Below, in pieces: positions 1 through 10,137 of a stretch of 64,000 nucleotides of DNA (within the stretch, counting starts at the first letter, position 1; each line of letters opens with the position of its first letter). The stretch spans positions 2,108,001 through 2,172,000 of the forward strand of contig OZ271831.1 in assembly GCA_965601455.1 (NCBI GenBank), given 5' to 3'. The notes below the pieces were generated by a model. That model saw nothing but the letters and a program-made list of their open reading frames with translations, made no database searches and had not been told where the DNA came from. A program made the position numbers and the translations under genes. The stretch is from JANQEU01 sp965601455 (lineage in GTDB: Bacteria > Bacteroidota > Bacteroidia > Cytophagales > Cyclobacteriaceae).

Positions 1-1229
1 ATCCGGCAGCCGTTTTCGGATCCAAGTCGATGATGAGACTGTTCGAGGGTAAACTCAATGCGCGTAGAACGGTTGGGCCATTTACTTTTCGTCGGGTACT
101 TCTAACAACACAATTTTTCATGGTCATTGGTCTTCTAAGTTTAGCTCTATTTATAAATCAGCAACTGGATTTTATTCAAAGTAAGCCTTCCGGTTTTAGG
201 AAGGATGGAATTGTTTTTTTTGAGGTCGATGGAGTGGAAAAGTACAGGCTTCTTGAACCTCTAATTCAGTCAATACCGGAGGTGGAGGCTGTCGGAAACG
301 GTATGGTTCCTGGTGCTGAAATGTACAATCAACTAACCTATAAGTTAGAAGGAATTCCTGAGATTCTTTCAGATGGGACCCATTTGTACACGTCTTTGGC
401 GAGTATGGAAGTTTTTGGGATCAGATCGGAAGCACTAAGGCTTCTTGAAGCGGGTCAGGACAGCGTTTTAATTATCAACCAAACTGCTGCCAAAAAGCTT
501 GCTACAATGAAGAAAGTTGAAGTTGAGGATATTGTGGGTGAAAAGATCATTTTAGAACCGGAATGGGAGAACGAGGAATTTGGCTATGGCCTTCATTATA
601 CCATCGCCGCAATTATTGATGACTTTGACTATTTCAGCTTAAAATACGAATCTCAAAGTCTATTTATTGAGGTTCATAGAGAATCGGATTGGGTTTACAA
701 TATGATCATTAGTGCAAAATCTGATAATTGGTTCTCAATACTAAGTCAAATTGAAGAGTACTATATGACCGTAGAGTCAAGTAGACCTTTTGATCCGAAA
801 TTCCTTAATGATCATCTTGCCCAATTATATCAACTTGAGACCAACGCTGGAAGACTGGCTTCATACCTCACAATTATATGCGTGATATTAGCGATGATGG
901 GCTTGGTGGGAATTGTTAGTTATGTGACGTTCACACGAATTAAGGAAATTGCAATAAGAAAAGTGTTTGGTGCGACCACCAATCGAATTCTATTCACACT
1001 CAATACAGAATACGCTTATATGATTGTTGTTGCAACACTATTCGCGATACCAAGTGCTTTATATTTCTCGGGAATATGGCTTCAAAATTTCGCTTTCCGA
1101 ATCATTCCAAGTCCCGTTACGGTTTTATTGGGTGGGATGGCAACCTTCCTGGTAGTTTCTACAGTAGTTATTGTAAAGTCTTTTCAAAGCGCCAATAAGA
1201 ATCCATCTGAAACGTTAAAATATGAGTAG
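1..1229 (+). CDS. ABC transporter permease, FtsX/MacB type (5' truncated)
   Basis: This is the C-terminal part of an inner-membrane ABC transporter permease; the frame is open to the left window edge, reading PAAVFGSK before the first internal ATG at 30, so the true start lies outside. The visible part has a membrane segment near residues 23-43 (counted from the ATG at 30), a long periplasmic MacB-like domain, and three C-terminal membrane segments of an FtsX domain. The motif KEIAIRKVFGA after the first of these is the family hallmark. In Bacteroidota such permeases usually carry two FtsX units, so about half of the protein is probably missing. Substrate is unknown; lipoprotein or peptide export is typical of the family. 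Confidence 0.9.
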   Translation, partial: PAAVFGSKSMMRLFEGKLNARRTVGPFTFRRVLLTTQFFMVIGLLSLALFINQQLDFIQSKPSGFRKDGIVFFEVDGVEKYRLLEPLIQSIPEVEAVGNGMVPGAEMYNQLTYKLEGIPEILSDGTHLYTSLASMEVFGIRSEALRLLEAGQDSVLIINQTAAKKLATMKKVEVEDIVGEKIILEPEWENEEFGYGLHYTIAAIIDDFDYFSLKYESQSLFIEVHRESDWVYNMIISAKSDNWFSILSQIEEYYMTVESSRPFDPKFLNDHLAQLYQLETNAGRLASYLTIICVILAMMGLVGIVSYVTFTRIKEIAIRKVFGATTNRILFTLNTEYAYMIVVATLFAIPSALYFSGIWLQNFAFRIIPSPVTVLLGGMATFLVVSTVVIVKSFQSANKNPSETLKYE

Positions 1230-1328
1230 TTCATTTGAGGTAAAAACAACTGCCTTAACACTTAATTGATACTTAACTAATCAATCAAGGACGGTTATTT
1301 AATCCAGCTTCTCTATTTTTAACGCCAT

Positions 1329-3605
1329 ATGTCACCTTTGCAGAAGAAGTTCACTTCTTTTTTCGTATTCCTATTTCTGATTTTCTTTCGATCTCCTGCG
1401 CAGGATTTAAAAGTAATTGACTCATTATTGAACCGGATCGAAAAGGACTATTCAAGTACAGAGGTTGTTGACGCGTATTTGAAAGTAGCTCTGGAGTATA
1501 GTGGCCTGGACTCCTTAAACTCACATAAATACATATCACTAGCGATGAACCTGGCGGACAGTCTCCACTATCAGGAAGGCAAAGCAAATGCGTTGTATGT
1601 TCAGAGTAGAAATTCCATGTTGAGAGGAGATTACAGATTGGCGGATAAGGACCTGAATTCGCTGAAGGATTTGTCTGAAGAAATCAATTATCCTGAAGGA
1701 AAGGCAAATAGCCTGTTTGGTTTTGCCTGGTTGAGTTACTACCGGGGTAACTATGAGGAAAGTATAGATCTTCATATGAAGTCCCTGGAGATCAGAAGGA
1801 CTCTGGATCTTCAACAAGATGTATCAAGTAGCCTAAGGGGGATAGGAATTACCTACAAGCTGCTTGGTCAATTTGATAAGTCCCTGGATTATCTTCAGCG
1901 TTCATTGGAAATCGAAATTTCGATCAATAACAAGAGTGGAATTGCAGAGTGCCTTAATCACATTGGAATAATAGACGGACTTAGGGGAAATTATGCATCT
2001 GCATTAGATTCTTACTTCCAGGCGCTTGATATCCAGGAGGAGATATCGGATAAAAGTGGTCTCGCATATACTCATCAGAACATTGGCGTTATATATTATC
2101 AACAAGGCGATTATTCCAAAACACTGGATAGCTATAACGAGTCCCTTCGTTTGCGGGAAGAGATAGGAGAGACAAGGGGAATAGCCCAACTAACATTTAA
2201 TATGGGAGTGGTCTATCATGATCAAAACATGTACGAGGAAGCTCTTGAATATTACCTGGAAGGGCTGAAGATGAAAGCCATTTTAGGAGACAGAAGAGGA
2301 GTGGCGGACGGGTACTTAAATATTGGAAAACTTTTTGCTGACCAGGATCTCTATTCAGAAGCTGTTGAAAACCAACAAGTGTCACTAAAGATTGCTCGTG
2401 AGATCAATTCGAATTGGGGAAAAGTCAATGCCCTCGTTGCCTTAGGCACTTCTTATTTTAGACTTGAACAATACATTAGATCCAGAAATAACCTGCTTGA
2501 AGGAATCGAATTGGCCAAAGAGGCGAAGTTGGTGGAAAGTTTAAGAGAAGCGGCGGGCGTTCTTTCCATGGTCGAGAAAGAGCTTGGTGATTACCGAGCT
2601 GCTTATGAGGCTCAGTTACTATATCAACAAATTTCGGATAGTCTTTCCAATGAAGTGGTTACCAAAGAGATTACCAGGCTTGCCACGGAATATGAATTCA
2701 ATCAGGTTAAAGACTCCATTCAATTCGCAAATGAGCGTGAAAAGCTGATACTAGATCAAAAAATCAGAGCACAACGTAACACGCAATGGATATCTATCAC
2801 GACTGTTATTGTTTTAGTTATTGTTATCGCGATTCTCTACAGATACTATCGTTTGAAGCAAACTTCGAATTTGCAATTAGCACAAAAGAACCAGGAAATA
2901 CAGGAGAATAATGAACTGTTGACTTCCTTGAATACAGAAAAGAACAATCTAATAGGAATTGTTGCCCATGATCTCAAAAACCCGCTTTCTAACATTATTG
3001 GTGCTGTCAATCTAATTGACACTCTGGAGCCGGGGGAAGAGGAACCTGAATTGATCGATGTAATTAGAGATTCTTCTGCTAGAATGCTGAATATGATTAC
3101 AGAAATTCTGAATGTTGAGTCAATCGAAGAAAACATTAAGGAGGTTCATGTAAAGGCTCATGACATTTCATCTTCCACTCATGATGTTTGTGATCAGCTA
3201 GCGGGAAAGGCCTCTGCAAAACAAATAAGTATCAAAAGATCAATCGAAAAGAATCTTCTAGGTATGGTGGATCCGCTTTTCTTTAGCCAGGTGGTGGAGA
3301 ATCTCATTTCGAACGCCATCAAGTTTTCCCCTAATGGAAAAGAAATTGACATCCACCTTTCAAATAAGCAAAATAAGATGCTTTTGGAAGTGAAAGACGA
3401 AGGTCCCGGGATTACCGAATCAGATATGAAGCGGCTTTTTTACAGGTTTCAACGCTTGAGTGCAAAACCTACAGGTCAAGAGAGTTCAACGGGACTGGGT
3501 TTGTCTATCGTCAAGCAGTTTGTTGACAAAATGGGAGGAAGAGTATGGGCAGAAAGTGTGCCTGGAGAAGGTGCGAGTTTCTTCGTTGAGGTCAAATCTT
3601 CATAA
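1329..3605 (+). CDS. TPR-repeat sensor histidine kinase
   Basis: The protein has an N-terminal signal peptide, then about ten tetratricopeptide repeats (roughly residues 60-430), a short coiled region, one membrane segment near residues 485-505, and a cytoplasmic kinase core. The H-box is VAHDLKNPLSNI with the phospho-acceptor His547; the ATP-binding domain shows the N-box around Asn662, DEGPGI and TGLGLSIV. The TPRs are therefore periplasmic and probably sense a protein or ligand. No receiver or DNA-binding domain is fused and no response regulator is adjacent, so the partner is unknown. Spacing to the next gene is 26 bp, but a shared function is not evident. Confidence 0.93.
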   Translation: MSPLQKKFTSFFVFLFLIFFRSPAQDLKVIDSLLNRIEKDYSSTEVVDAYLKVALEYSGLDSLNSHKYISLAMNLADSLHYQEGKANALYVQSRNSMLRGDYRLADKDLNSLKDLSEEINYPEGKANSLFGFAWLSYYRGNYEESIDLHMKSLEIRRTLDLQQDVSSSLRGIGITYKLLGQFDKSLDYLQRSLEIEISINNKSGIAECLNHIGIIDGLRGNYASALDSYFQALDIQEEISDKSGLAYTHQNIGVIYYQQGDYSKTLDSYNESLRLREEIGETRGIAQLTFNMGVVYHDQNMYEEALEYYLEGLKMKAILGDRRGVADGYLNIGKLFADQDLYSEAVENQQVSLKIAREINSNWGKVNALVALGTSYFRLEQYIRSRNNLLEGIELAKEAKLVESLREAAGVLSMVEKELGDYRAAYEAQLLYQQISDSLSNEVVTKEITRLATEYEFNQVKDSIQFANEREKLILDQKIRAQRNTQWISITTVIVLVIVIAILYRYYRLKQTSNLQLAQKNQEIQENNELLTSLNTEKNNLIGIVAHDLKNPLSNIIGAVNLIDTLEPGEEEPELIDVIRDSSARMLNMITEILNVESIEENIKEVHVKAHDISSSTHDVCDQLAGKASAKQISIKRSIEKNLLGMVDPLFFSQVVENLISNAIKFSPNGKEIDIHLSNKQNKMLLEVKDEGPGITESDMKRLFYRFQRLSAKPTGQESSTGLGLSIVKQFVDKMGGRVWAESVPGEGASFFVEVKSS

Positions 3606-3631
3606 ATCACTAGGTTCTTAATGCTAAAAGG

Positions 3632-4687
3632 ATGCTTATTGAATTGATACGCCATTTCAGTCGTCAAAGATTCTTCTTAATCGCAGTTACTTTTCTCTTT
3701 GCGTGTGAGGAAAAAGAAGCGCAGCAAGCGGATAGAATTGAAATCATCCTTGACACAGACATGGGTTCTGATTGTGACGATGTCGGTGCCTTGGCCCTGT
3801 TGAACTACTACCATAATCAGAAAGACGCAGAAATCAAGGCTGTCGTCTACAGTTCAGGTAAAATACCTTACGGAGTTGGCATTATACACGCCATCAACAA
3901 ATACTATGGAAATGAAGGGATCCCAATTGGGGCATTGTACGATTCTACTTTTGGTGATCCCGTAGACAAAATGCTGGCCGAGAAAATCACTTCTGAAACG
4001 ACAAAATACGGCCATTCTTTTGTCTCAACCAGAGATGTGCCAGAACAAACAAGTATGTTGAGAGAGATACTCGCCAAGGCTAAGGACAGGAGTATCACCT
4101 ACATAACGATTGGACATACAAAAGGACTCCATGAACTTGTCCGATCAAACCCGGATAAAGCTTCATCCTTAATGGGAGAGGAGCTTGTCAACAAGAAAAT
4201 TCAAAGATGGGTAGCGCTGGGTGCTCTTGGAGCAAATGATTCAATTGGTAATTATCGGCAGGATTGGAATTTCTTCAGGAACGGAAGTGCTCCGTTTACA
4301 GAATATCTGATCAAGAACCTGGAGATTCCCATTTACTTTATTGATGCAGGAACCACTGTGATGACTGGAAGTTCATTAGTTGAACTTCCAAAAGAGAGCA
4401 TCGTAAGAATTGCATATGAAGTCTGGCTCCAAAATGTAGAGAATAAGACATTAATCGATCAAAGACCAAGTTGGGACTTAATGGCGGTTATGTATGCGGT
4501 AGAGGGGAATAGAGGGTTTTTCGAGAGCAACAACAAGGGATACCTTGATTTCGATTCGGGTCTTGGTTCTCGTTGGATTAAAACGGATTCATTATCCAAT
4601 CACTACTTTGTTACAGAGGTGAATGGTAAGACAGATGAAATTGCCTCTTACCTGAACGGGATAATTTCGATATCTCCGAATCAATAA
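3632..4687 (+). CDS. Secreted nucleoside hydrolase-like lipoprotein
   Basis: The mature part starts with DTDMGSDCDD (residues 41-50), the calcium-binding signature of inosine-uridine preferring nucleoside hydrolases, which cleave the N-glycosidic bond of ribonucleosides. A hydrophobic stretch ending in Cys25 looks like a lipoprotein signal, so the enzyme would act in the periplasm or at the surface rather than in the cytosol. The length of 351 residues fits the family (about 310 plus signal). The sequence downstream is divergent from well-known members, so the substrate may not be a standard nucleoside; related secreted proteins occur in Bacteroidota catabolic loci. Confidence 0.82.
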   Translation: MLIELIRHFSRQRFFLIAVTFLFACEEKEAQQADRIEIILDTDMGSDCDDVGALALLNYYHNQKDAEIKAVVYSSGKIPYGVGIIHAINKYYGNEGIPIGALYDSTFGDPVDKMLAEKITSETTKYGHSFVSTRDVPEQTSMLREILAKAKDRSITYITIGHTKGLHELVRSNPDKASSLMGEELVNKKIQRWVALGALGANDSIGNYRQDWNFFRNGSAPFTEYLIKNLEIPIYFIDAGTTVMTGSSLVELPKESIVRIAYEVWLQNVENKTLIDQRPSWDLMAVMYAVEGNRGFFESNNKGYLDFDSGLGSRWIKTDSLSNHYFVTEVNGKTDEIASYLNGIISISPNQ

Positions 4688-4762
4688 CTGTTTCAGCAGG
4701 GTCATACCATCTTGTGTGTTGCCACATGCTTGATTATATTCGATTGGACAAAATCAGCACCC

Positions 4763-6349
4763 ATGAAAAATCTTCTTTTGCTTCCATTCATTCTTCTTTT
4801 AGCCTGCACACAGACTAAGAAAACTCCAGATGAATCAACCCAATTAGGTGAACTGGGGCATACTTTTAGTATGTCCGATGAAGTGAAACCCTTTTTCGAT
4901 AAAGGACTGCTGCTGTTGCACAGCTTCGAATACGAAGATGCCAGGGAAGAGTTTGAAAAAGCGAAGGAGATTGATCCCAATGAACTTATGACCTATTGGG
5001 GATTAGCCATGACACATTATAAAGCGCTATGGGGACTACAAGATGTGGATGCTGGTCGGGAGATCATGAATGATTTTGGAGCCGATCAGGAAGTAAGATT
5101 AGGAAAAGCCGAGAATGAATTGGAAAAAGACCTATGGATGGCAGTTGAAATACTGTATGGCGAAGGAGAATTTCTGGAGAGAAATCGCAGATATGTCAAA
5201 CACATGGAAAAGGTATACAATGATAATCCTGATAACCTGGAGGTGGCAGCCTTCTATTCCCTGGGTTTAATGTGGGCCGGATACGATAACCAGGAAAATC
5301 TGAAGATTTCTTCTCAGGTTGCCGCGAGCATAATTGAAGAAAATCCTACACACCCCGGCGCGCTTCATTACATGATTCATGCCAATGATGACCCACAGTT
5401 TGCTATTAAGGCTATCGATGCAGCTAATGAGTATGCTCAGGTAGCACCAGATGCCGCGCATGCGTTGCATATGCCATCTCATATCTATGTGGCCCTGGGA
5501 ATGTGGAAGGAAGTCGTGAGTTCAAATACCGATTCATATCAGGCCAGTTTAACTCGAATGGAGAGAAAGGGTCTAAGTGGGAAATCTCGAGGTTATCACT
5601 CCATGGCTTGGTTGCACTATGGTTACTTACAATTGGGACGTTATGATGAAGCCGCAGACTTAATGAAAGAGATGATCAGCTACAACCTCGATAATACGGC
5701 AAGTAAAAGCTATTTGATTAACATGCAGAATCAACAGCGAATAGAATCTGGGATATGGCCCGATAGTTTAGAATTCCAGGACGTAGATGTTAGTGCCGCT
5801 CAAATAGGCATGGAGGGTAAAGCACAAATACATTTTGTGAAAAGCTTACTGGCATTTGATAGGGGGGATTCTGATGGTATTGAGGATCAAATCGAATCGC
5901 TGCTAACCCATCTGGAGTCCGCTAAGCTACAGGTGACAGAAGATGGTATCGCATTGTGCAGTGCAGGACCAACCAGGTACGCACCGGATGAAGAGAGTAT
6001 TAATCGTACGCAGGTGGTTATTTATCAGATGCAAGCTTTGCTGGCTTCTTCCAGAAATGACCTTTCCTCGGTAGAAGCGTCATTACAGAAGGCAGTAGAA
6101 TTGGAGGAAGAAGTGGGATACGATCCAGGCCCACCTTTTATTGCCTATCCTTCTTATGAGCATTATGGGGATTGGCTACTAACTCAAGACAGATTCGAAG
6201 AGGCTTTAGTGATGTTCGATAAATCACTGAACCAACGAACAAATCGATCAAATGCATTGAAAGGGAAGAAAGCCGCCCTGGAATCGCTAAACAGAGACAA
6301 AGAAGCTCAAAGGATAGCTGATCTATTAGCGAAGCTTGAGATAGTCTGA
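4763..6349 (+). CDS. TPR-containing lipoprotein
   Basis: A clear lipoprotein signal (MKNLLLLPFILLLAC) sets the start at the ATG at 4763; the frame stays open upstream to 4712 but those residues do not look like a signal. The mature protein of about 510 residues contains degenerate tetratricopeptide repeats, first near residues 35-75 (FEYEDAREEFEKAKEIDPNE) and again in the C-terminal third (SSVEASLQKAVELEEE and DRFEEALVMFDKSLNQR). Similar large TPR proteins are common in Bacteroidota and have no assigned reaction; a scaffold or protein-binding role at the envelope is inferred. It follows the nucleoside-hydrolase-like gene by 75 bp. Confidence 0.85.
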   Translation: MKNLLLLPFILLLACTQTKKTPDESTQLGELGHTFSMSDEVKPFFDKGLLLLHSFEYEDAREEFEKAKEIDPNELMTYWGLAMTHYKALWGLQDVDAGREIMNDFGADQEVRLGKAENELEKDLWMAVEILYGEGEFLERNRRYVKHMEKVYNDNPDNLEVAAFYSLGLMWAGYDNQENLKISSQVAASIIEENPTHPGALHYMIHANDDPQFAIKAIDAANEYAQVAPDAAHALHMPSHIYVALGMWKEVVSSNTDSYQASLTRMERKGLSGKSRGYHSMAWLHYGYLQLGRYDEAADLMKEMISYNLDNTASKSYLINMQNQQRIESGIWPDSLEFQDVDVSAAQIGMEGKAQIHFVKSLLAFDRGDSDGIEDQIESLLTHLESAKLQVTEDGIALCSAGPTRYAPDEESINRTQVVIYQMQALLASSRNDLSSVEASLQKAVELEEEVGYDPGPPFIAYPSYEHYGDWLLTQDRFEEALVMFDKSLNQRTNRSNALKGKKAALESLNRDKEAQRIADLLAKLEIV

Positions 6350-6470
6350 TTTCCAACATGACGTAAAAATTACAACATCCTATGATCATTCATTTGAATC
6401 AAAGAATCAGGCATATGTACCGATTTCTCCAATCATCTTTCTAGTTTTAGACGATACTAACCTTTAGAAA

Positions 6471-7829
6471 ATGAAAAAAGTAGCAGCCAAGCTATCCATT
6501 CGAGAGAAAATCGGATATGGAGTAGGAGATACGGCGTCTCACTTTGTCTGGGACATGGTGGGTTTCTGGATATTAATATTTTATACCGATACCTACGGCA
6601 TTTCCGCGGCAGCTGCTGGTACCATCATGCTTATTGCAAGGTTCTGGGATATGATCAGTGATCCAATCATGGGGGTAATTGCCGACAGGACTAATACACG
6701 TTGGGGAAAGTTCAGACCTTATATTCTATGGATGGCCGTTCCCTACGGAATTTTGGCAGTACTAACCTTTTCTACACCGGATTTGGGTGAGACTGGGAAA
6801 GTAATCTACGCTGGTACTACCTACTTACTGCTCATGACGGTGTTCACCGCTATCAACCTTCCCTACTCATCACTTGGAGCGGTCATGACTGCGGATTCGA
6901 TGGAACGGACTGAGTTAAATTCATATCGTTTTGTTTTTGCTTTCGCAGGCCAATTGATTGTATCAGGAACCGCCCTGACGTTGGCGAAATTCTTCGGGGA
7001 TGGGGACGATGCCGCAGGCTACCAGATAACCTTGATATTCTTTGGGCTGATCAGCGTTGCGCTGTTTATGATCACTTTTTTTAGTACGAAGGAGCGGATC
7101 GCACCACCTAAAGAACAAAAGGAGTCGATAAAGGAAGATTTTGGAAACCTGATCAGAAATAAACCATGGCTAATACTATTTGCTGTTGGTGTGATTTCCC
7201 TGGTAATGTTTGCGCTTCAAAACCTGACTATTGCTTATTACTTTAAGTATTATATCGGTGATGAAGAAAATGTTCAGTTGTTCAACATAATTGGAACGAT
7301 AGCACTTATTGTAGTCATTCCATTTTCCAAAGCACTGGCAAAAAGATTTGGGAAAAGAAACGTATTCATTGGCAGCTCGATTATTTCAGGATCATTTTTT
7401 ATGATGTTATATCTCCCTGGCGAAAGAGACTTGATAGCGATTAACGTGATCAACGTATTGGCTAAGATGTCTTACGCCCCCGCAGTTCCATTACTCTGGA
7501 CCATGCTGGGTGACTCTGCAGATTATGCGGAGTGGAAGACGAAAAGGAGATCAACAGGTTTGATATTTTCGGCCGCCAGTTTTGCTCAAAAGGCAGGGTG
7601 GGGCATCGGAGGTGCACTTGCCGGCTGGCTGCTGGCCCTATTTACATTTGAAGCCAATGTGGAACAAACGGCAACAGCTATTAATGGTATTAAACTTATG
7701 ATCTCAGTGATACCTGGGCTAATGTATGTGTCTTGTGCGTTCTTCCTTATCTTTTATCCGATTGATAGAAACATGGAAATCCAGATGCAAACGGAACTGG
7801 ATGAGAGAAAGAGTGATTCACAGGAATAG
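6471..7829 (+). CDS. GPH-family sugar:cation symporter (MFS)
   Basis: This 452-residue protein has about twelve membrane segments and the N-terminal pattern of the glycoside-pentoside-hexuronide family (KIGYGVGDTASHFVWDMVGF, then RFWDMISDPIMGVIADRTNTRWGKFRPY). That loop motif (D-x-x-x-D-P-x-x-G-x-x-x-D and R-x-G-x-x-R-P) is diagnostic for MelB/XynP-like symporters, which import glycosides or sugar acids with Na+ or H+. No hydrolase is adjacent, so the substrate cannot be named. It has its own 120-bp upstream region and a shared terminator-like hairpin downstream. Confidence 0.92.
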   Translation: MKKVAAKLSIREKIGYGVGDTASHFVWDMVGFWILIFYTDTYGISAAAAGTIMLIARFWDMISDPIMGVIADRTNTRWGKFRPYILWMAVPYGILAVLTFSTPDLGETGKVIYAGTTYLLLMTVFTAINLPYSSLGAVMTADSMERTELNSYRFVFAFAGQLIVSGTALTLAKFFGDGDDAAGYQITLIFFGLISVALFMITFFSTKERIAPPKEQKESIKEDFGNLIRNKPWLILFAVGVISLVMFALQNLTIAYYFKYYIGDEENVQLFNIIGTIALIVVIPFSKALAKRFGKRNVFIGSSIISGSFFMMLYLPGERDLIAINVINVLAKMSYAPAVPLLWTMLGDSADYAEWKTKRRSTGLIFSAASFAQKAGWGIGGALAGWLLALFTFEANVEQTATAINGIKLMISVIPGLMYVSCAFFLIFYPIDRNMEIQMQTELDERKSDSQE

Positions 7830-7832
7830 AAC

Positions 7833-7861
7833 AGTTGGCCCTCTCGTGATGAAGGCCAACT
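7833..7861. terminator. Convergent terminator hairpin
   Basis: Perfect 8-bp arms AGTTGGCC (7833-7840) and GGCCAACT (7854-7861) enclose a 13-base loop between the convergent symporter and DJ-1 genes. The T-rich tract after it is weak, so intrinsic termination is likely but not certain. Confidence 0.6.
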
Positions 7862-7872
7862 ATCTTCTTTCA

Positions 7873-8970
7873 CTATAGATACTGATTGCTCATTTGGAGC
7901 AGTCGAATCAACTGACCTGATTTGATGAAATCTAACTGCATCGCAGATACCAGACTATGGACGGCAAGTAGTTCACGATCTATGGCGTAGGGATTGATTT
8001 CGCAAATAGTGTTTAGCGTTTCTAAAGCGTTAGCATAACCATCTTCTTCGTAAGACTTAAGTATCACGACGCTTTGCTCTTCGGGAGAGACTTGCCTCTT
8101 TTTTACAGGATACCCAAGAGATTCAATTACCGACTCGGCTGCTGACCAGGTGGACCATGGATTCTGACCAGTTATTAGATTCCCATCGATACTTACCTGC
8201 TGTAAATACATTTCTCCTTTGTCTACGTGAGCGCCTTGCACTGTGAATTCTTCATCCAGCAGAAACGGGAATACTTTTCGGGCATCTGGTATGAGAAACA
8301 ACTCTTCCTCACTAGTGAAGCAACTTACCTTTTTACCTTCAAGAAGATTACTGCCGTCGTCTAATTTCACATTCAATAAGGCCGCCGGACCATGACAGAC
8401 CGCGCCAATAACCTTATTGTTATCATAGAAGTTACCTACAAGTTCTTTGATGCTTTTGTCCTTGGGGAAATCAAACATGGCACCCTTACCTCCAACAAAG
8501 AAGATCGCAGAATACTCTGATGGGTCTACCTGGGAGACCATAATAGTGTTTGTGACTTTTTCCTGTGCTTCCGAATCGTTAAGAAAGGCATAGTCAAACT
8601 CTTTCATATCTCCCTTATCTATCACAACAGGAGGCAATCCACCTTGTGGACTCGCAATGTCCACTTCAAATCCATTAGCCTCAAATACATAGTAAGCTCG
8701 TGCTAATTCTGTTAATTCATATCCAGTAGATTTTTCTGATGTACCCATCCGGTCCACGCTGGTGACCACAGCAAGGATCTTTCCTCTATTAGTAATTTTA
8801 CCTTCATTAAGGTATTCCAGATCTTCGGCTCTAGTAGTTTCTAACTCAGCAGTTGTGAGTTTCGGCTCCGGAAGCAGACTCATGAACCAGAACCCAAATG
8901 ATACGACCCCGATAATAAGTAGTAGTACGATTCCTATAGACCATTTAATGATGTTTTTTCGCTTTGACAT
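7873..8970 (-). CDS. Membrane-anchored DJ-1/PfpI family protein
   Basis: An N-terminal membrane segment (about residues 9-31) is followed by a DJ-1/PfpI (class I glutamine amidotransferase-like) domain at about residues 60-290. The nucleophile elbow is GAVCHGP with Cys192 and His193, and an upstream acidic/hydrophobic pattern AIFFVGGKGAMFDF is typical of the family. DJ-1 relatives act as chaperones, glyoxalases or amidases. The protein has an extra C-terminal part of about 75 residues, helical by composition and not part of the standard domain. The next gene upstream is a membrane AraC regulator 78 bp away in the same direction, suggesting joint control. Confidence 0.88.
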   Translation of the reverse strand: MSKRKNIIKWSIGIVLLLIIGVVSFGFWFMSLLPEPKLTTAELETTRAEDLEYLNEGKITNRGKILAVVTSVDRMGTSEKSTGYELTELARAYYVFEANGFEVDIASPQGGLPPVVIDKGDMKEFDYAFLNDSEAQEKVTNTIMVSQVDPSEYSAIFFVGGKGAMFDFPKDKSIKELVGNFYDNNKVIGAVCHGPAALLNVKLDDGSNLLEGKKVSCFTSEEELFLIPDARKVFPFLLDEEFTVQGAHVDKGEMYLQQVSIDGNLITGQNPWSTWSAAESVIESLGYPVKKRQVSPEEQSVVILKSYEEDGYANALETLNTICEINPYAIDRELLAVHSLVSAMQLDFIKSGQLIRLLQMSNQYL

Positions 8971-9048
8971 AGTGTTTTTGTTTTTGACAAAAGTGATCCT
9001 ATGTTTTGGCGTACACTATCGAAATGATCATTTCGATAGACGATATCA

Positions 9049-10089
9049 TCATTTCATCAATCCGTTTCGATACTGTTGTGGAGTTTGATTGAACTCCTTT
9101 TTAAAGGCTGTATTAAAACTTGAAATGCTATTAAAACCCGAACTAAATGCAATGGCGGCTATGGTGTGTTGTTCATGTTCAGGATGTTGAAAAAGATTGG
9201 CTGCTTCTTTTACCCGGTACACATTAATGAAATGGTTGAAGTTCTTTCCGCTTTTCTTATTGACCGCCATCGATAGTAGTTGGGAGCTCACCTTCAGGTT
9301 TTCGCTCAACTGCTGCATGGTCAAGTTTGGATCCTTATATGATTGGTGTTTGTCCAACAGATGAATTAATCTTTCGAAAACCTCGTCCACTTGTTCATTA
9401 CTGGCGTGGGTTGTTTTGTATTTGACTTGACCAATCTTGTCAAGATACCCTTTTCGTATAACCTCAAAACTTATAAAATATGCCACTATTGAATAGAGAA
9501 TGGGTCCGACAACGTAGGGTATTGATTCCTCAAAAAGATTGGTTACGTAGGCAAACCAGATAATTACAAGGCCATATACAAACAAGGAGAGGATATACTT
9601 GACTTCCTTTTCCAGCTTGGCCTTATGCTTATTGATCAGGGAGTACGAGGCGATTAGATATCCCAGGAGATGGAGATAGTAGAAAATGAAAATGAAGAAG
9701 AAGATCCAGATAGAAAGAGATTCCTGGTGAGATTCATTAATCCATAACCCAAAAAGTAATCCCAGGAATGCGGGAATGAATTGAATAAACTCCTTGGGGT
9801 GAACCGCGTCCCACCTATGAATACTTGATCTCACAAAAAGATGATAGAGTGGACCGATGGCCATCAAACTGGCTAATCCTGTAAAAATGAGCTTAATGGG
9901 TATATCATCCGCAAAGACCAAGAATACTGATTTGCCTACACGAAATGAAAGTATTAACAGCAGCAAGCTGAGCAGCCGATTGGCTATTCGCAGACCTCTT
10001 GAGTAGATCCATAAATACAGTGCCAGTACAAGGCCGTGCACTACTCCAAGTCCACTTATCAGGATCAGTACTATGTCACCAGAAGACAT
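9049..10089 (-). CDS. Membrane-spanning AraC-family transcriptional regulator
   Basis: The N-terminal 220 residues hold about seven hydrophobic segments, the C-terminal 110 residues an AraC/XylS double helix-turn-helix (LTMQQLSENLKVSSQLLSMAVN and the second helix pair ending in GFNSISSFNTAFKKEFNQTP, followed by QYR). This architecture, a 7TM sensor joined to an AraC DNA-binding domain, is common in Bacteroidota. It lies between the DUF2306 gene and the DJ-1 gene on the same strand (48 and 78 bp spacers) and may regulate them. The signal sensed is unknown. Confidence 0.9.
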   Translation of the reverse strand: MSSGDIVLILISGLGVVHGLVLALYLWIYSRGLRIANRLLSLLLLILSFRVGKSVFLVFADDIPIKLIFTGLASLMAIGPLYHLFVRSSIHRWDAVHPKEFIQFIPAFLGLLFGLWINESHQESLSIWIFFFIFIFYYLHLLGYLIASYSLINKHKAKLEKEVKYILSLFVYGLVIIWFAYVTNLFEESIPYVVGPILYSIVAYFISFEVIRKGYLDKIGQVKYKTTHASNEQVDEVFERLIHLLDKHQSYKDPNLTMQQLSENLKVSSQLLSMAVNKKSGKNFNHFINVYRVKEAANLFQHPEHEQHTIAAIAFSSGFNSISSFNTAFKKEFNQTPQQYRNGLMK

Positions 10090-10137
10090 TTATCGAAAAT
10101 TAATGAATTCAAATATTTGAGTTCAAAAAAGGGCAAG

